From: Thalassotalea sp. G2M2-11
Lineage (GTDB): Bacteria > Pseudomonadota > Gammaproteobacteria > Enterobacterales > Alteromonadaceae
Reading direction: 5' to 3'
Assembly: GCF_017168195.1 (NCBI RefSeq)
Contig: NZ_JADNYL010000001.1
Location: forward strand, 62,001-126,000
Length of the DNA: 64,000 nucleotides
Below, piece after piece: positions 45,801-54,098 of the stretch. Each line of letters opens with the position of its first letter. Within the stretch, counting starts at the first letter, position 1. The notes under the pieces are model-generated. The model was given only the letters and a program-made list of their open reading frames with translations, was not told the DNA's origin and did no database searches. The translations under genes and the position numbers were made by a program.

Positions 45801-46365
45801 AACGGATGAAGATCATCATGTTGGCTTAGGACTAGGGTTAGCGATTACCTCGCGGATTTGTAAAATACTGGGTATATCATTAAGTGTGCAATCAACAGAG
45901 GGGCAAGGCAGTTGTTTTACCATTAGCTTACCTATTATTAATGTTACGGCTAAACCTTCGCTGGCCCCCTCGTCTTCACGACAAAAAAGCCGGCTTGATC
46001 TGGCTAAGCTTAATGTTTTAGTGATAGATAATGACCAGTCGGTATTATTAGCAATGGTAAAACGTTTAGCAGAGTGGGGCTGTAAGGCACAATCTGCCAT
46101 GGATGAAGAAATAGCATTAGATTGCTGTAAAAAACAGCAACCGGACATCATTATTGCTGATTATCATCTTGATGCGGGTAAAACAGGGGTACAAGCGGTG
46201 CAGTTTGTTAATCAACAACTCGGGCTCTGTATTCCTGTGATCATCAATTCAGCGGATCATTCAGATGAGATACATGAGCAAGTGGTTGAAAATGGCTACG
46301 TCTTTATTCATAAGCCGGTTAAGCCAGCAGCGCTAAAAAGAGCGATTAAAAAACTGATAGTCTAA
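42886..46365 (+). CDS. crbS-like: CrbS-like hybrid histidine kinase with a sodium/solute symporter domain (copy 2)
   Basis: A 1159-residue paralogue of the kinase at 14807 with the same order: SLC5/SSSF transporter domain (about 1-510), STAC-like linker, PAS domain (about 640-750), coiled coil, HisKA with His803 (SHDLLQP), ATPase (NLLSNAVRYT, DTGVGI, GLGLGL) and receiver with Asp1092. It ends four bases inside a convergent binding-protein gene, followed by a LuxR-type regulator. Ketone-body genes lie just beyond, so its signal may be a short organic acid (inference). Confidence 0.85.
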   Translation: MLSISALVLISFFYLVLLFAIAFVGDKYTISTKLKPVVFSLGLGVYCTSWAIYGVTGQFAQTGWWFTPTFTGAILVFIFAWPLVLKVARICREQSLTSLADFIASRYGKSSKLAGLITITAVFAIIPYIALQLRAITNSFNTVTNHSFALSRIDITLLFTLTLAVFAILFGTRRIRSSEHNPGLLLAIAFESIVKLVTFLAIGFFVCFVMFDGMSDLFTQAETNQAVQDISAPPSYVYLTQTLLGVLMMFCLPRQFHMTFIEHDNERELNAARWLFPLYMILLNVFALPIAYAGLILFDGSSIGSDSFMLQLPMLAGNYWMTAVSYLGGFSAATSMAIVATIVLSIMVSNDLVTPKLLVRESGLQQQQRLSPNTLLIIRRITIVVILLAAYAYHQVTSNAELLAMTGLMSMSLVAQFSPALLLGLIWRRANVKAAYRSILVGTSLWFYTLLLPSLNHNLVNIDALLEHGLLGISWLRPTMMFGLELEFISHGVIVSLVTSFVVFIYYSLIVQPDINEQLQAHSFIGKDSPGKETQHLASKLSIKELHHVLVRFFGQQFADQLLQQHFQQQSFDWHHTASVKLEQQAEQELAGVIGGASAKLLLDSAKRRRHAQLNEVVDIVDEASELLKFNRSLLQATIQNVEQGISVVDKELRVVAWNRRYIEMFDYPEAEIFVGRPVEEVLRFNAKRGFFPKHNSALEVAKRIAYLEEGKSYRYQRVQRNGKVYEMSGNPLPGGGFVTTYSDITEFVNTQKALEEINVHLESRVAQRTQDLQQLNIHLQAAKQEAEQANINKTRYFAALSHDLLQPFNAASLFSSILVEKTEEELVDSKEVNELSQNIHRSLSNAEQLLTSILELTKLDAGTTQPFVEDFYIDEFILPICQDYALIAKTKGLVFTQHIAQLGTRSDKALLRRVLQNLLSNAVRYTPKGEICVVAQQHESELLISVRDTGVGIAAVDQQRIFNDFEQIGHTTDEDHHVGLGLGLAITSRICKILGISLSVQSTEGQGSCFTISLPIINVTAKPSLAPSSSRQKSRLDLAKLNVLVIDNDQSVLLAMVKRLAEWGCKAQSAMDEEIALDCCKKQQPDIIIADYHLDAGKTGVQAVQFVNQQLGLCIPVIINSADHSDEIHEQVVENGYVFIHKPVKPAALKRAIKKLIV

Positions 46366-47099
46366 TGATATTGTTTTAATATGTTTAACCACGACTTATT
46401 AGCTGGTAGCGTGGCAATAATGTCATCAATATCGTTAAAAATCTCAGGTAAATGTTTGGGTACTAGCACTTTGCGATTGTAGATATCGTGTGGTTTTTTG
46501 GATAAATGAAATAATTGCTGCCAGTTGTTTTTTTTCACCATATAACTGAAGGTTGAGTTGCTGATCACCGCTACATCAATACGTTGATTAAGCAGCATAT
46601 AAAATAAGTCTACTTCGTTGGCAGTGTTAACTCGTTGCAATTTTTGTTGCTTGACCAGTTCATTAATTCCAAAGTAATAAAATCCTCTGACGCCGCCAAA
46701 AACCTTCCCGATAAACGATTCGGGATTGGTAAATTCAAAACTGGTGCTGGCTAAGGATACAATCTCATCTCTGTCTACGGTGAATGGCGCCGACCAAAAG
46801 TATTTTTGTTGTTCTTTATCGTCAAACCACACGGGGTTTACCCCCAGCAATATACCTTCTAATTGGTGCTGAATGAGCATGCGCTCGATACGTTTACGCG
46901 GCACATGAACGGCGTCAAAAGTAAAATGCTCGCTATGGCGATTGAGGTAGTCAGTGAAATCGTAATATAGCCCTTGTTGTTTTTGAATATCAATCACAAG
47001 GGGAGGTTTATTATGGTAAAAAAAAACAGTTACCGCTTGTTTATCATAAGCGGCAGTAATGCTGGAAAAAAGCAATAATAGTGAAAGTAAGTAATACAA
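46362..47099 (-). CDS. Periplasmic solute-binding-like protein
   Basis: A 245-residue exported protein (signal peptide about 1-17). The fold pattern resembles extracellular solute-binding proteins of family 3 (VFFYHNKPPLVIDIQKQQGLYYDF start, VFGGVRGFYYFGI and the VDLFYMLLNQRIDVAVIS segment). No transporter genes accompany it. It overlaps the 3' end of the second CrbS-like gene by four bases and lies upstream of nothing on its strand, so a sensory role beside the kinase is possible but unproven. Confidence 0.7.
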   Translation of the reverse strand: MYYLLSLLLLFSSITAAYDKQAVTVFFYHNKPPLVIDIQKQQGLYYDFTDYLNRHSEHFTFDAVHVPRKRIERMLIQHQLEGILLGVNPVWFDDKEQQKYFWSAPFTVDRDEIVSLASTSFEFTNPESFIGKVFGGVRGFYYFGINELVKQQKLQRVNTANEVDLFYMLLNQRIDVAVISNSTFSYMVKKNNWQQLFHLSKKPHDIYNRKVLVPKHLPEIFNDIDDIIATLPANKSWLNILKQYH

Positions 47100-47187
47100 A
47101 AGCAGTTGATCTTCACACTAACATTTTTTCATTATAACAAATAACTTATGATTTGTAGATGTCAGTTAAAGACTGAGACTGCGAGGG

Positions 47188-47838
47188 TTATTGCTCCAGT
47201 TGTTTGAGTTTTTGAAACAGGGTACTGGCTTGCGTTCGATTATTAACGGCAAGTTTTTGCAAAATAGCAGACACATGGTTTTTTACCGTGGGTTCTTGAA
47301 TATGCATTTCATAAGCAATTTGTTTGTTTAATAAGCCATTGGAAATCATATCAAGTACTTTGTATTGAGCCGGTGTCAATTTACTTAACTTTTCTGCAAT
47401 TTCAGTAGCTTCCGAATTTTCATCTTCCATAATATCAATATTAGCTGGTAGCCAGGTTTCACCATCTAATACCACATCAATGGCATTAGAAATCTCATCT
47501 AATCCGGCTGATTTTGGTATATAACCACATGCGCCTAAACTAATGGCTTTATTGATAACATGAGGGTCTTCGGTCGCAGAGACCATGACAATTTGAATAT
47601 CAGGGTGAGCGTTTCTGATCCGGGTTAAACCAGTAAAGCCGTCATTTCCAGGCATATTGAGATCAAGGAAAATCAGTTCAAGATCGCTATGGTCATTGAT
47701 CACTTTGAGCAGACTTTCAAATGAGTCTGCTTCGATAATTTGACTATCCGGTAGTGATTTTTTTGCCGCTTGAATTAAAGCAGTACGGAATAACGGATGA
47801 TCATCTGCAATGGCAATTTTCACGGTTTCAAGGCTCAT
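47188..47838 (-). CDS. crbR-like: LuxR-type response regulator, CrbR-like (copy 2)
   Basis: A 216-residue regulator from the ATG at 47838 (an upstream frame to 47877 would add a hydrophobic stretch not seen in the family). Receiver domain with ADDHPLF, Asp59 (IFLDLNMPG) and PKSA; LuxR helix-turn-helix at about 145-210 (LTPAQYKVLDMISNGLLNKQ, IQEPTVKNHVSAIL). It is closely similar to the regulator at 18298. It is the likely partner of the CrbS-like kinase at 42886 and is divergent from bdhA. Confidence 0.85.
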   Translation of the reverse strand: MSLETVKIAIADDHPLFRTALIQAAKKSLPDSQIIEADSFESLLKVINDHSDLELIFLDLNMPGNDGFTGLTRIRNAHPDIQIVMVSATEDPHVINKAISLGACGYIPKSAGLDEISNAIDVVLDGETWLPANIDIMEDENSEATEIAEKLSKLTPAQYKVLDMISNGLLNKQIAYEMHIQEPTVKNHVSAILQKLAVNNRTQASTLFQKLKQLEQ

Positions 47839-47938
47839 AGGCAATAATATCCACAGTATTAAACACCAATTAATCACACGTTACTAGGGGCGTACAGCAT
47901 AATATACTGAAATAGTTGTCCTATTTAGTGCAGCTTCA

Positions 47939-48053
47939 TTGAAGATAAATGTAGAGCAATTGCGCGCTATCGTCTGTGGTACTTAAGTACTATACCGTTT
48001 CTAGCATAGCTGCTGCACAATTAATCGATATTCTACATAAGCTTTATCTTCAA
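47939..48053. repeat. Long imperfect inverted repeat upstream of bdhA
   Basis: TTGAAGATAAA (47939) and TTTATCTTCAA (48043) are perfect inverted copies, with TGTAGA/TCTACA and further matches inside and the palindrome GTACTTAAGTAC at 47979. The element fills the gap between the CrbR-like gene and bdhA and ends 13 bases before the bdhA start. It may be a regulatory site or a dispersed palindromic repeat. Confidence 0.65.
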
Positions 48054-48066
48054 ATTGGAGCACAAA

Positions 48067-48834
48067 ATGAAAGACATGACAGCCCTGATCACTGGTGCTG
48101 GTAGTGGTATTGGATTCGGTATTGCCCAGTCACTAGCCAAGCAGGGGGTTAACCTCATCATTACTGATATCAATCAAGCAGCACTGAGTGAGGCGACCAA
48201 CACATTATCGAATGATGGTGCATCTGTACAAGGGCTCATTTTAGATGTCACTAACGCGCAGGACGTCGAACAACTGGTGCAGTCATTGGCTAATACTCGG
48301 ATTGATGTATTGATTAATAATGCCGGCATTCAGCATGTATCACGTTTAGAAGACTTTCCAATGGAGAGCTGGCAGAAAATTGTCGATGTGTTACTAACGG
48401 GGCCAGCACGTACTTGCCAAGCGTTACTACCTAAAATGCGTCAGCAAGGCTTTGGCCGTATTATTAATATTGGTTCTATTCACGGCTTAGTCGCATCGCC
48501 ATTTAAATCGGCTTATGTGTCAGCTAAACACGGCTTAATCGGCTTCTCAAAAGTCATCGCGCTTGAAACTTCCGATACGGATATTACGATTAATACCATT
48601 TGTCCGGCATATGTAAAAACGCCATTAGTAGACAAACAAATTGCGGCTCAGGCTGAGCAGCATGGTATCAGTGAAGCACAAGTAATTGATGAAATCATGC
48701 TTGCACCTATGCCGAAGAAGGCATTTATTGATATTGAAGAAATTGCCGCGACGGTGAGCTTTTTAGCAAGCCCACAAGCAAAAAACATGACCGGACAAGC
48801 CTTGGTATTAGATGGCGGTTGGACAGTAAAATAG
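48067..48834 (+). CDS. bdhA: 3-hydroxybutyrate dehydrogenase
   Basis: A 255-residue short-chain dehydrogenase. The NAD-binding GAGSGIGFG, NNAGIQ, catalytic Ser (IGSIHG), YVSAKHG (Tyr and Lys) and the 3-HBDH-like ICPAYVKTPLVDKQI segment support oxidation of 3-hydroxybutyrate to acetoacetate. The ATG at 48067 follows TTGGAG; the TTG at 48055 is the ribosome site region. It leads the bdhA-scoA-scoB operon. Confidence 0.9.
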   Translation: MKDMTALITGAGSGIGFGIAQSLAKQGVNLIITDINQAALSEATNTLSNDGASVQGLILDVTNAQDVEQLVQSLANTRIDVLINNAGIQHVSRLEDFPMESWQKIVDVLLTGPARTCQALLPKMRQQGFGRIINIGSIHGLVASPFKSAYVSAKHGLIGFSKVIALETSDTDITINTICPAYVKTPLVDKQIAAQAEQHGISEAQVIDEIMLAPMPKKAFIDIEEIAATVSFLASPQAKNMTGQALVLDGGWTVK

Positions 48835-48843
48835 GAGAAAACA

Positions 48844-49548
48844 ATGTCAGGCTTTAATAAAGTAGTTACCAGTTATCAAGCTGCAATGGCTGGCCTCACT
48901 GATAATATGACAGTGATTGCGGGTGGTTTTGGTTTATGTGGAATTCCAGAAAACTTGATTGAGGAGATTAAACGTAAAGGCACCAAAGGCCTGACGATTG
49001 TCTCTAATAACTGTGGTGTTGATGATTTTGGCTTAGGGCGACTGCTCAGCGATCATCAAATTGCTAAAATAGTCGCTTCTTACGTGGGGGAAAATGCCGA
49101 ATTTGAACGTCAAATGATGAGTGGTGAGCTGGAAGTAGAACTAACGCCACAAGGCACCTTGGCTGAAAAAATGCGGGCAGGCGGTGCGGGTATTCCGGCA
49201 TTTTATACCGCTACGGGTTATGGCACACCCGTTGGAGAAGGTAAAGAACAACGCTCATTTAACGGACGAGATTATATTTTAGAGGAAAGTATCCGTGGTG
49301 ATTTTGCCATTGTTAAAGCATGGAAAGCAGATACCTATGGTAATTTGGTTTATCGTAAAACTGCACGGAATTTTAATCCAATGGCAGCAACTGCGGGAAA
49401 AATAACCGTCGCTGAAGTAGAAGAAATTGTTGAGCCGGGAATGCTCGATCCCGATCAAATTCACACACCCGGTATATATGTTGACCGTGTGATTCAAGGT
49501 ACTTTCGAAAAACGTATTGAACAACGCACAGTGCGCGCTAGTTTATAA
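48844..49548 (+). CDS. scoA: 3-oxoacid CoA-transferase subunit A
   Basis: A 234-residue alpha subunit (motifs [19 protein letters not shown] and [33 protein letters not shown]). With ScoB it transfers CoA from succinyl-CoA to acetoacetate. It begins nine bases after bdhA, with GGAG before the ATG. Together with BdhA it routes 3-hydroxybutyrate into acetyl-CoA. Confidence 0.95.
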   Translation: MSGFNKVVTSYQAAMAGLTDNMTVIAGGFGLCGIPENLIEEIKRKGTKGLTIVSNNCGVDDFGLGRLLSDHQIAKIVASYVGENAEFERQMMSGELEVELTPQGTLAEKMRAGGAGIPAFYTATGYGTPVGEGKEQRSFNGRDYILEESIRGDFAIVKAWKADTYGNLVYRKTARNFNPMAATAGKITVAEVEEIVEPGMLDPDQIHTPGIYVDRVIQGTFEKRIEQRTVRASL

Positions 49549-49564
49549 ACAGGGGAGATGTGAA

Positions 49565-50224
49565 ATGGCACTTACAAGAGAACAAATGGCGCAGCGCGTT
49601 GCACAAGAATTAGCAGATGGTTATTACGTGAATTTAGGCATTGGTATTCCTACCTTGGTGGCCAATTATGTGCCTGATGATATCGACGTTATGTTGCAAT
49701 CAGAAAACGGCTTACTTGGCATGGGAGAGTTTCCAACCGAGGAAGAACTCGACGCTGACTTAATTAATGCCGGTAAGCAAACGGTGACAATGGCGACGGG
49801 TGCATCTATATTTTCCAGTGCAGAATCGTTTGCCATGATCCGAGGTGGTCATGTTGATTTGACTGTGCTTGGTGCATTCGAGGTGGACGTAAACGGTAAT
49901 ATTGCATCATACATGATCCCAGGTAAGCTCATTAAAGGCATGGGTGGTGCAATGGATTTAGTGGCAGGTGCCGATAATATCATTGTCACTATGACGCACG
50001 CGTCAAAACACGGTGAATCTAAGTTATTAAGTAACTGTTCATTGCCGCTGACGGGAAAAAATTGCATTAAAAAAGTACTGACAGATTTAGCTTATTTAGA
50101 AATTAAAGAAGGTAAATTTCATTTGTTAGAGTACGCGCCCGGTGTGTCAATTGAACAAATTCAGTCGTTGACTGAAGGTGAGTTAGTGATCAGTGATAAC
50201 GTGCGTGAAATGAAAATTGCATAA
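49565..50224 (+). CDS. scoB: 3-oxoacid CoA-transferase subunit B
   Basis: A 219-residue beta subunit with the active-site glutamate in MLQSENGLLGMG and the YVNLGIGIPTLVANYVP start. The ATG at 49565 has GGGAGATG upstream and gives the normal N-terminus ALTREQMAQRVA; longer frames overlap scoA. It is the last gene of the operon. Confidence 0.95.
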   Translation: MALTREQMAQRVAQELADGYYVNLGIGIPTLVANYVPDDIDVMLQSENGLLGMGEFPTEEELDADLINAGKQTVTMATGASIFSSAESFAMIRGGHVDLTVLGAFEVDVNGNIASYMIPGKLIKGMGGAMDLVAGADNIIVTMTHASKHGESKLLSNCSLPLTGKNCIKKVLTDLAYLEIKEGKFHLLEYAPGVSIEQIQSLTEGELVISDNVREMKIA

Positions 50225-50363
50225 TATCATGAGTGAAATCGGCCAATTTGGTGTTTAGTGTCGGTTTCACTGCTCCCTCCCATTTTACGTTATTGCCACC
50301 TTGCTAACATCGCAAAGTTTTAACGGCAAGATAACAGACACTAGCCAAGTCAAGGCAGTTAGA

Positions 50364-50448
50364 ATAAGCTAAACTACTAGGATGTGTTTATCTTTGCTGC
50401 AAAAATAAATTTGAAAGATAAACACGCCCTAGTAATAACTCAGCTTAT
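50364..50448. repeat. Long inverted repeat upstream of the DUF1285 gene
   Basis: ATAAGCT ... ACTAGG ... GTGTTTATCTTT is mirrored by AAAGATAAACAC ... CCTAGT ... AGCTTAT, giving 25 paired bases in three blocks around an 18-base loop. It ends 14 bases before the start codon and would form a strong hairpin in RNA or mark a palindromic repeat element. No T-run follows. Confidence 0.7.
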
Positions 50449-50462
50449 GGGAGCATGTTACC

Positions 50463-51005
50463 TTGTCGATTGAGCAAATATCTCAGCAAATTTCACAATT
50501 ATCAGATGATGAACAGTCATTACCGCCGGTAGAGTTATGGGATCCTCCCTATTGTGGTGAAATAGATATCTGTATAAAAGCTAATGGTGACTGGTATTAC
50601 AATGGCAGTATTTTTAAGCGTCAGGCATTAGTTAAATTGTTTGCTTCGGTGTTGAAAAAAGAGCAAGACGATTACTTTTTAGTGACACCGGTGGAGAAGG
50701 TAAAAATCACCGTAGAAGATGCGCCCTTACTGATCACACAATGGCAATGGCTTGATAGTGACAAAAGGCAGATGCAATTAATCACCAATTTGGGTGATAG
50801 GTTTGTGCTTAACCAAGATCACCCGATGAAGCTCAGTGATGAAGGAACATTATACGTTAACGTGCGCCGAAACCTTTACGCAAAAGTGCATCGGAATGTC
50901 TATTACCAGTGGGCAGATTTAGCCACAGAGACTGAGCATAATGACAAGCAAGTGTTAGCATTTACTAGTGCAGGCCAGCAATTTGTCTTAGGGGAGCTTG
51001 AATAG
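50463..51005 (+). CDS. DUF1285 protein
   Basis: A 180-residue protein of the DUF1285 family: PPVELWDPPYCGEIDICIKANG, WYYNGSIFKRQALVKLFASVL, then the C-terminal LYVNVRRNLYAKVHRNVYYQWADLA-type end. Soluble, function unknown. It starts at TTG with GGGAG upstream, just after a long inverted repeat that may influence its translation. Confidence 0.9.
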   Translation: MSIEQISQQISQLSDDEQSLPPVELWDPPYCGEIDICIKANGDWYYNGSIFKRQALVKLFASVLKKEQDDYFLVTPVEKVKITVEDAPLLITQWQWLDSDKRQMQLITNLGDRFVLNQDHPMKLSDEGTLYVNVRRNLYAKVHRNVYYQWADLATETEHNDKQVLAFTSAGQQFVLGELE

Positions 51006-51057
51006 CACGACTAAGCCATAGCTCAATAGTCAGTCGTGCCATTGGTTAATTGGATAC

Positions 51058-52428
51058 TTAAATAACCCGCGAAAAGCGTTGTTGATTAATATGTTGTTTC
51101 ATATAAGCATCAAAGCTCATACAAATAATACGGATCAGTAAACGTGCTTTTTGATCGACAATAATTTCATCTTCATTAATTGTAATGAGCTGATCATCAA
51201 TAAAGGTATTTAGCAGCGGCAGATCTTCAGCAAAATACTGATCAAAATCGATAGTATATTTCTCACTGATCATGTTTTTATCAAGATATAAATTACACAT
51301 TAATTCTCTGATCACTTCCCCGCGAATGATGTCATCTCGGGTTAAGCTAATGCCTTTTACTTGCGCATGGCCTTGTTGGTCGATGGCTTTGTAATAAGGC
51401 TGTAAATCTTTAATATTTTGACTAAAGCTATTGCCAATAGCACTGATTGAAGACACACCCAAGCCGAGTAAGTCACAGTTACCTTTAGTGGTATAGCCTT
51501 GGAAATTACGGTGAAGCGTACCATTTTTCTGTGCTATAGATAATTCATCGTCTGGTTTAGCGAAGTGATCCATGCCGATAAAGTCATAACCAAAACCACA
51601 TAATGTCTCAATCGCAAGCTTCATTAAGGCAAACTTCTCTTTAACACTTGGCAGCCATTCATCACGTAATTTACGTTGCGCGGCAAAACGACTAGGTAAA
51701 TGGGCATAGCTAAACAGTGAAATGCGATCAACATCCATCTCGTGCACTTTATTTAAGGTACGGGTAAAGGTTTCAATGGTTTGATGCGGCAAACCATAGA
51801 TTAAATCAACATTAATGGACTGAAAGCCAACGTGTTTGGCATGAGCGATAAATTGTTCGATAAACTCAGTCGACTGCACACGATTAATGGTTTGTTGAAC
51901 TTTTTCATCAATATCTTGCACCCCAATACTTAGGCGATTGAAGCCTAAACTATAAAGGTGATCGGCAAGGTCCAATTCAATTTCCCGAGGATCGATTTCA
52001 ATACTCATTTCAACCTGTTCAGCAAAGTGAAACTTAGACTTTAACAAGGTCACTAGTGTCGTAATTTGCTCGTGAGTTAAGAAACTGGGTGTACCGCCTC
52101 CCCAGTGTAACTGTTTAACGGTATAGTCTTTAAATAATGGCGCTCGAGATGCAATTTCTTGAGCCAGAAATTCAAGGTAAGTATCAGCTTTACCACGATG
52201 ACGGGTGATCACTTTATTACAGCCGCAGTAATAGCATAGTGAATGACAAAAAGGGATATGAACATAGAGTGATAATTCTCTATTTTCCGATGCTTCGATA
52301 GCATTAAGTAGCTCGTCATGGCCAAATTTATCGCTAAATTCAAGTGCCGTAGGGTAAGAAGTATATCTTGGCCCGCTGGTGTTGTATTTGTTTAATAATT
52401 GGCTATCAAAAAATTGCTCGGTTTGCAT
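51058..52428 (-). CDS. hemN: Oxygen-independent coproporphyrinogen III oxidase
   Basis: A 456-residue radical-SAM enzyme of haem synthesis. The iron-sulfur cluster motif is CHSLCYYCGC (CxxxCxxC plus the HemN-specific following Cys), then the GGGTPS SAM-binding motif and the HemN family sequence NRLSIGVQDID. AAGGAAC precedes the ATG. It is part of the yihI-DUF2489-DksA-like-hemN block seen in related bacteria. Confidence 0.96.
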   Translation of the reverse strand: MQTEQFFDSQLLNKYNTSGPRYTSYPTALEFSDKFGHDELLNAIEASENRELSLYVHIPFCHSLCYYCGCNKVITRHRGKADTYLEFLAQEIASRAPLFKDYTVKQLHWGGGTPSFLTHEQITTLVTLLKSKFHFAEQVEMSIEIDPREIELDLADHLYSLGFNRLSIGVQDIDEKVQQTINRVQSTEFIEQFIAHAKHVGFQSINVDLIYGLPHQTIETFTRTLNKVHEMDVDRISLFSYAHLPSRFAAQRKLRDEWLPSVKEKFALMKLAIETLCGFGYDFIGMDHFAKPDDELSIAQKNGTLHRNFQGYTTKGNCDLLGLGVSSISAIGNSFSQNIKDLQPYYKAIDQQGHAQVKGISLTRDDIIRGEVIRELMCNLYLDKNMISEKYTIDFDQYFAEDLPLLNTFIDDQLITINEDEIIVDQKARLLIRIICMSFDAYMKQHINQQRFSRVI

Positions 52429-52551
52429 GCTTGTTCCTTATCTAAAGTACCTGAGCAGTATAAGATAAGGGAGTTGATTAGTTATTGATCGAGCGCAAGC
52501 AAAGTGATTTTTGTCACATTGCTTGGGAATTTTTGTCCAAATTGTTGAAAC

Positions 52552-52863
52552 TTATTCGGCACACTGAACGCATTTAATCGCTGCGGGCTGTACATTTAGC
52601 CGTTCAGGTGCAATTGCTTCACCACAGCCTTCACAAATGCCGTAATTTCCTTGTTTAATTTTATTCAAAGCTAATGATAGTTGTTGAATCTCAACTTTAG
52701 CTTCAGATTCAAGAGCATTCAGTACTTCGTCATTCTCGCGTTCACCGGCTTGCTCTGACCAGTCAGCATCGCGCCCTTGGGCAAAGTCTTGATGAATTGC
52801 TTCAACGCGTTGCTGTAATTCGATGATACGTTCAGTGAATTGTTGCTTTAACTCTTGTGTCAT
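52552..52863 (-). CDS. Short DksA/TraR-type zinc-finger protein
   Basis: A 103-residue protein with an N-terminal coiled coil (about 1-65) and a C-terminal C4 zinc finger (CEGC near 78, CVQC near 97). DksA-like proteins bind the RNA polymerase secondary channel; this one lacks the N-terminal extension of full-length DksA. Located between hemN and DUF2489 on the same strand. GGAG lies seven bases before the ATG. Confidence 0.85.
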   Translation of the reverse strand: MTQELKQQFTERIIELQQRVEAIHQDFAQGRDADWSEQAGERENDEVLNALESEAKVEIQQLSLALNKIKQGNYGICEGCGEAIAPERLNVQPAAIKCVQCAE

Positions 52864-52902
52864 AGCTTGCTCCTACTTCTGCAAGAAGGCAGAACAGAGC
52901 AG

Positions 52903-53394
52903 CTACTGCGATAATGCGCTGATCTTTTCTACCGCATAATTGTGCAAATGATCAACTGCTTGAAAAACTGAAGGTTGTAAACGCGCTTCTATCTTAGTTC
53001 GCTCGAGATCGAATTTCATGCGTTCTTGCTTACTAAGCTTTTTACGTGCTTCAAGAATTGGCATATGTTTTATTGCACTATATAACTCAAATATAGCAGG
53101 AAATTGCACACTTAGGTCGTTTACCGTCTTTAAAGAGTCCAGCAATACCGCCAGTCGCCAACATCCCTCAGAGATATCACATTGCTCTTCTTTCATCGCT
53201 CTGACAATGATCACAACGCTATCTAAGATTTTTTTGTCATGAGTTTTTAATGCTTGCTGTTTTTGCTCGGCTAATTGCTTTTGCTGATTGGTTTGTGCTT
53301 TTAGCTGCTTAAGCAGTTTTATTGCATAACTAGCGAGTACTGTAATGATCAGCACACCAATAACGATAAGATAAGGCCAATAATTATCAAACAT
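52903..53394 (-). CDS. DUF2489 membrane protein
   Basis: A 163-residue protein with one N-terminal membrane anchor (about 8-27) followed by a long helical cytoplasmic domain containing CDISEGCWRLAVLLDSL, typical of DUF2489. Function unknown. It starts nine bases after yihI, so the two are likely co-transcribed. Confidence 0.85.
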   Translation of the reverse strand: MFDNYWPYLIVIGVLIITVLASYAIKLLKQLKAQTNQQKQLAEQKQQALKTHDKKILDSVVIIVRAMKEEQCDISEGCWRLAVLLDSLKTVNDLSVQFPAIFELYSAIKHMPILEARKKLSKQERMKFDLERTKIEARLQPSVFQAVDHLHNYAVEKISALSQ

Positions 53395-53403
53395 CTGAGT
53401 TTG

Positions 53404-53970
53404 TTACTCGTAATCAGTTAAATGGTTGTTGTCTAACTTATCCCATAACGCGTCTTCATCAGTGTCGCTCTTTGGTGCTGCTTCTGTGATGTCTTCTTCT
53501 TCATCCCAACCTAATTGAGTGGTTAGCCACTGATGACGGTCCATTTTTTCGTTGAAGTAATCAACTTCTTGCTCAGTTAGGGCAATTTCTTGTTCTTGTT
53601 TAGCAATTATCGATTGTAGTTGTTGATCGTCTTCAATGGCATAAAGTTCTTGCTTTAATGCTTCACTGTTATCAACCACTTTAATAGGAGCCACTTTGTT
53701 TTCCGGCGTTTTAGCGGCTTTAACAGATTTATTCTGCGGTTGAGTAGCTTTGGTTAACACAATTGGCTTTTGGCTGCCGATTCTTGGATCTTTTTTGGAT
53801 GCAGACGTATCACTAGTTTGCTTTTTGTTACTTGCTTCTAATTGACGAGATCCTGACTTTTTTCCTTTATGTTTTTTTGGTTTTTTATCATGGGAGATGG
53901 AAGTCTTATCGTCTTTTTTAGCACTTACGGGGGCAACGCCAGGCTTTCTTGATTTTTTCTTACGTGTCAT
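53404..53970 (-). CDS. yihI: Der GTPase-activating protein YihI
   Basis: A 188-residue protein with the typical highly basic, low-complexity N-terminal half (KKKSRKPGVAP, many Lys) and an acidic C-terminal domain (QEIALTEQEVDYFNEKMDRHQWL, then an Asp/Glu-rich tail). YihI stimulates the ribosome-assembly GTPase Der. In E. coli the csrC sRNA gene lies directly upstream of yihI; a CsrB-type RNA is in the same place here. Confidence 0.9.
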   Translation of the reverse strand: MTRKKKSRKPGVAPVSAKKDDKTSISHDKKPKKHKGKKSGSRQLEASNKKQTSDTSASKKDPRIGSQKPIVLTKATQPQNKSVKAAKTPENKVAPIKVVDNSEALKQELYAIEDDQQLQSIIAKQEQEIALTEQEVDYFNEKMDRHQWLTTQLGWDEEEDITEAAPKSDTDEDALWDKLDNNHLTDYE

Positions 53971-54067
53971 AGCAGCAAAGTCTTAATATAAATTTTGCTG
54001 ACTATTTTACGTTACTTTTATCAGAATGGTTAGTGCGATTGCCAGATAAAGCGATTTTTTATTGACC

Positions 54068-54098
54068 AGAAAAGAAAAACGATGGCTTAGCCATCGTT
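54068..54098 (-). terminator. Terminator of the CsrB-like RNA
   Basis: AAACGATGGC-TTA-GCCATCGTTT forms a ten-base-pair stem; on the minus strand it is followed by TTTTTCTTTTC. Confidence 0.85.
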
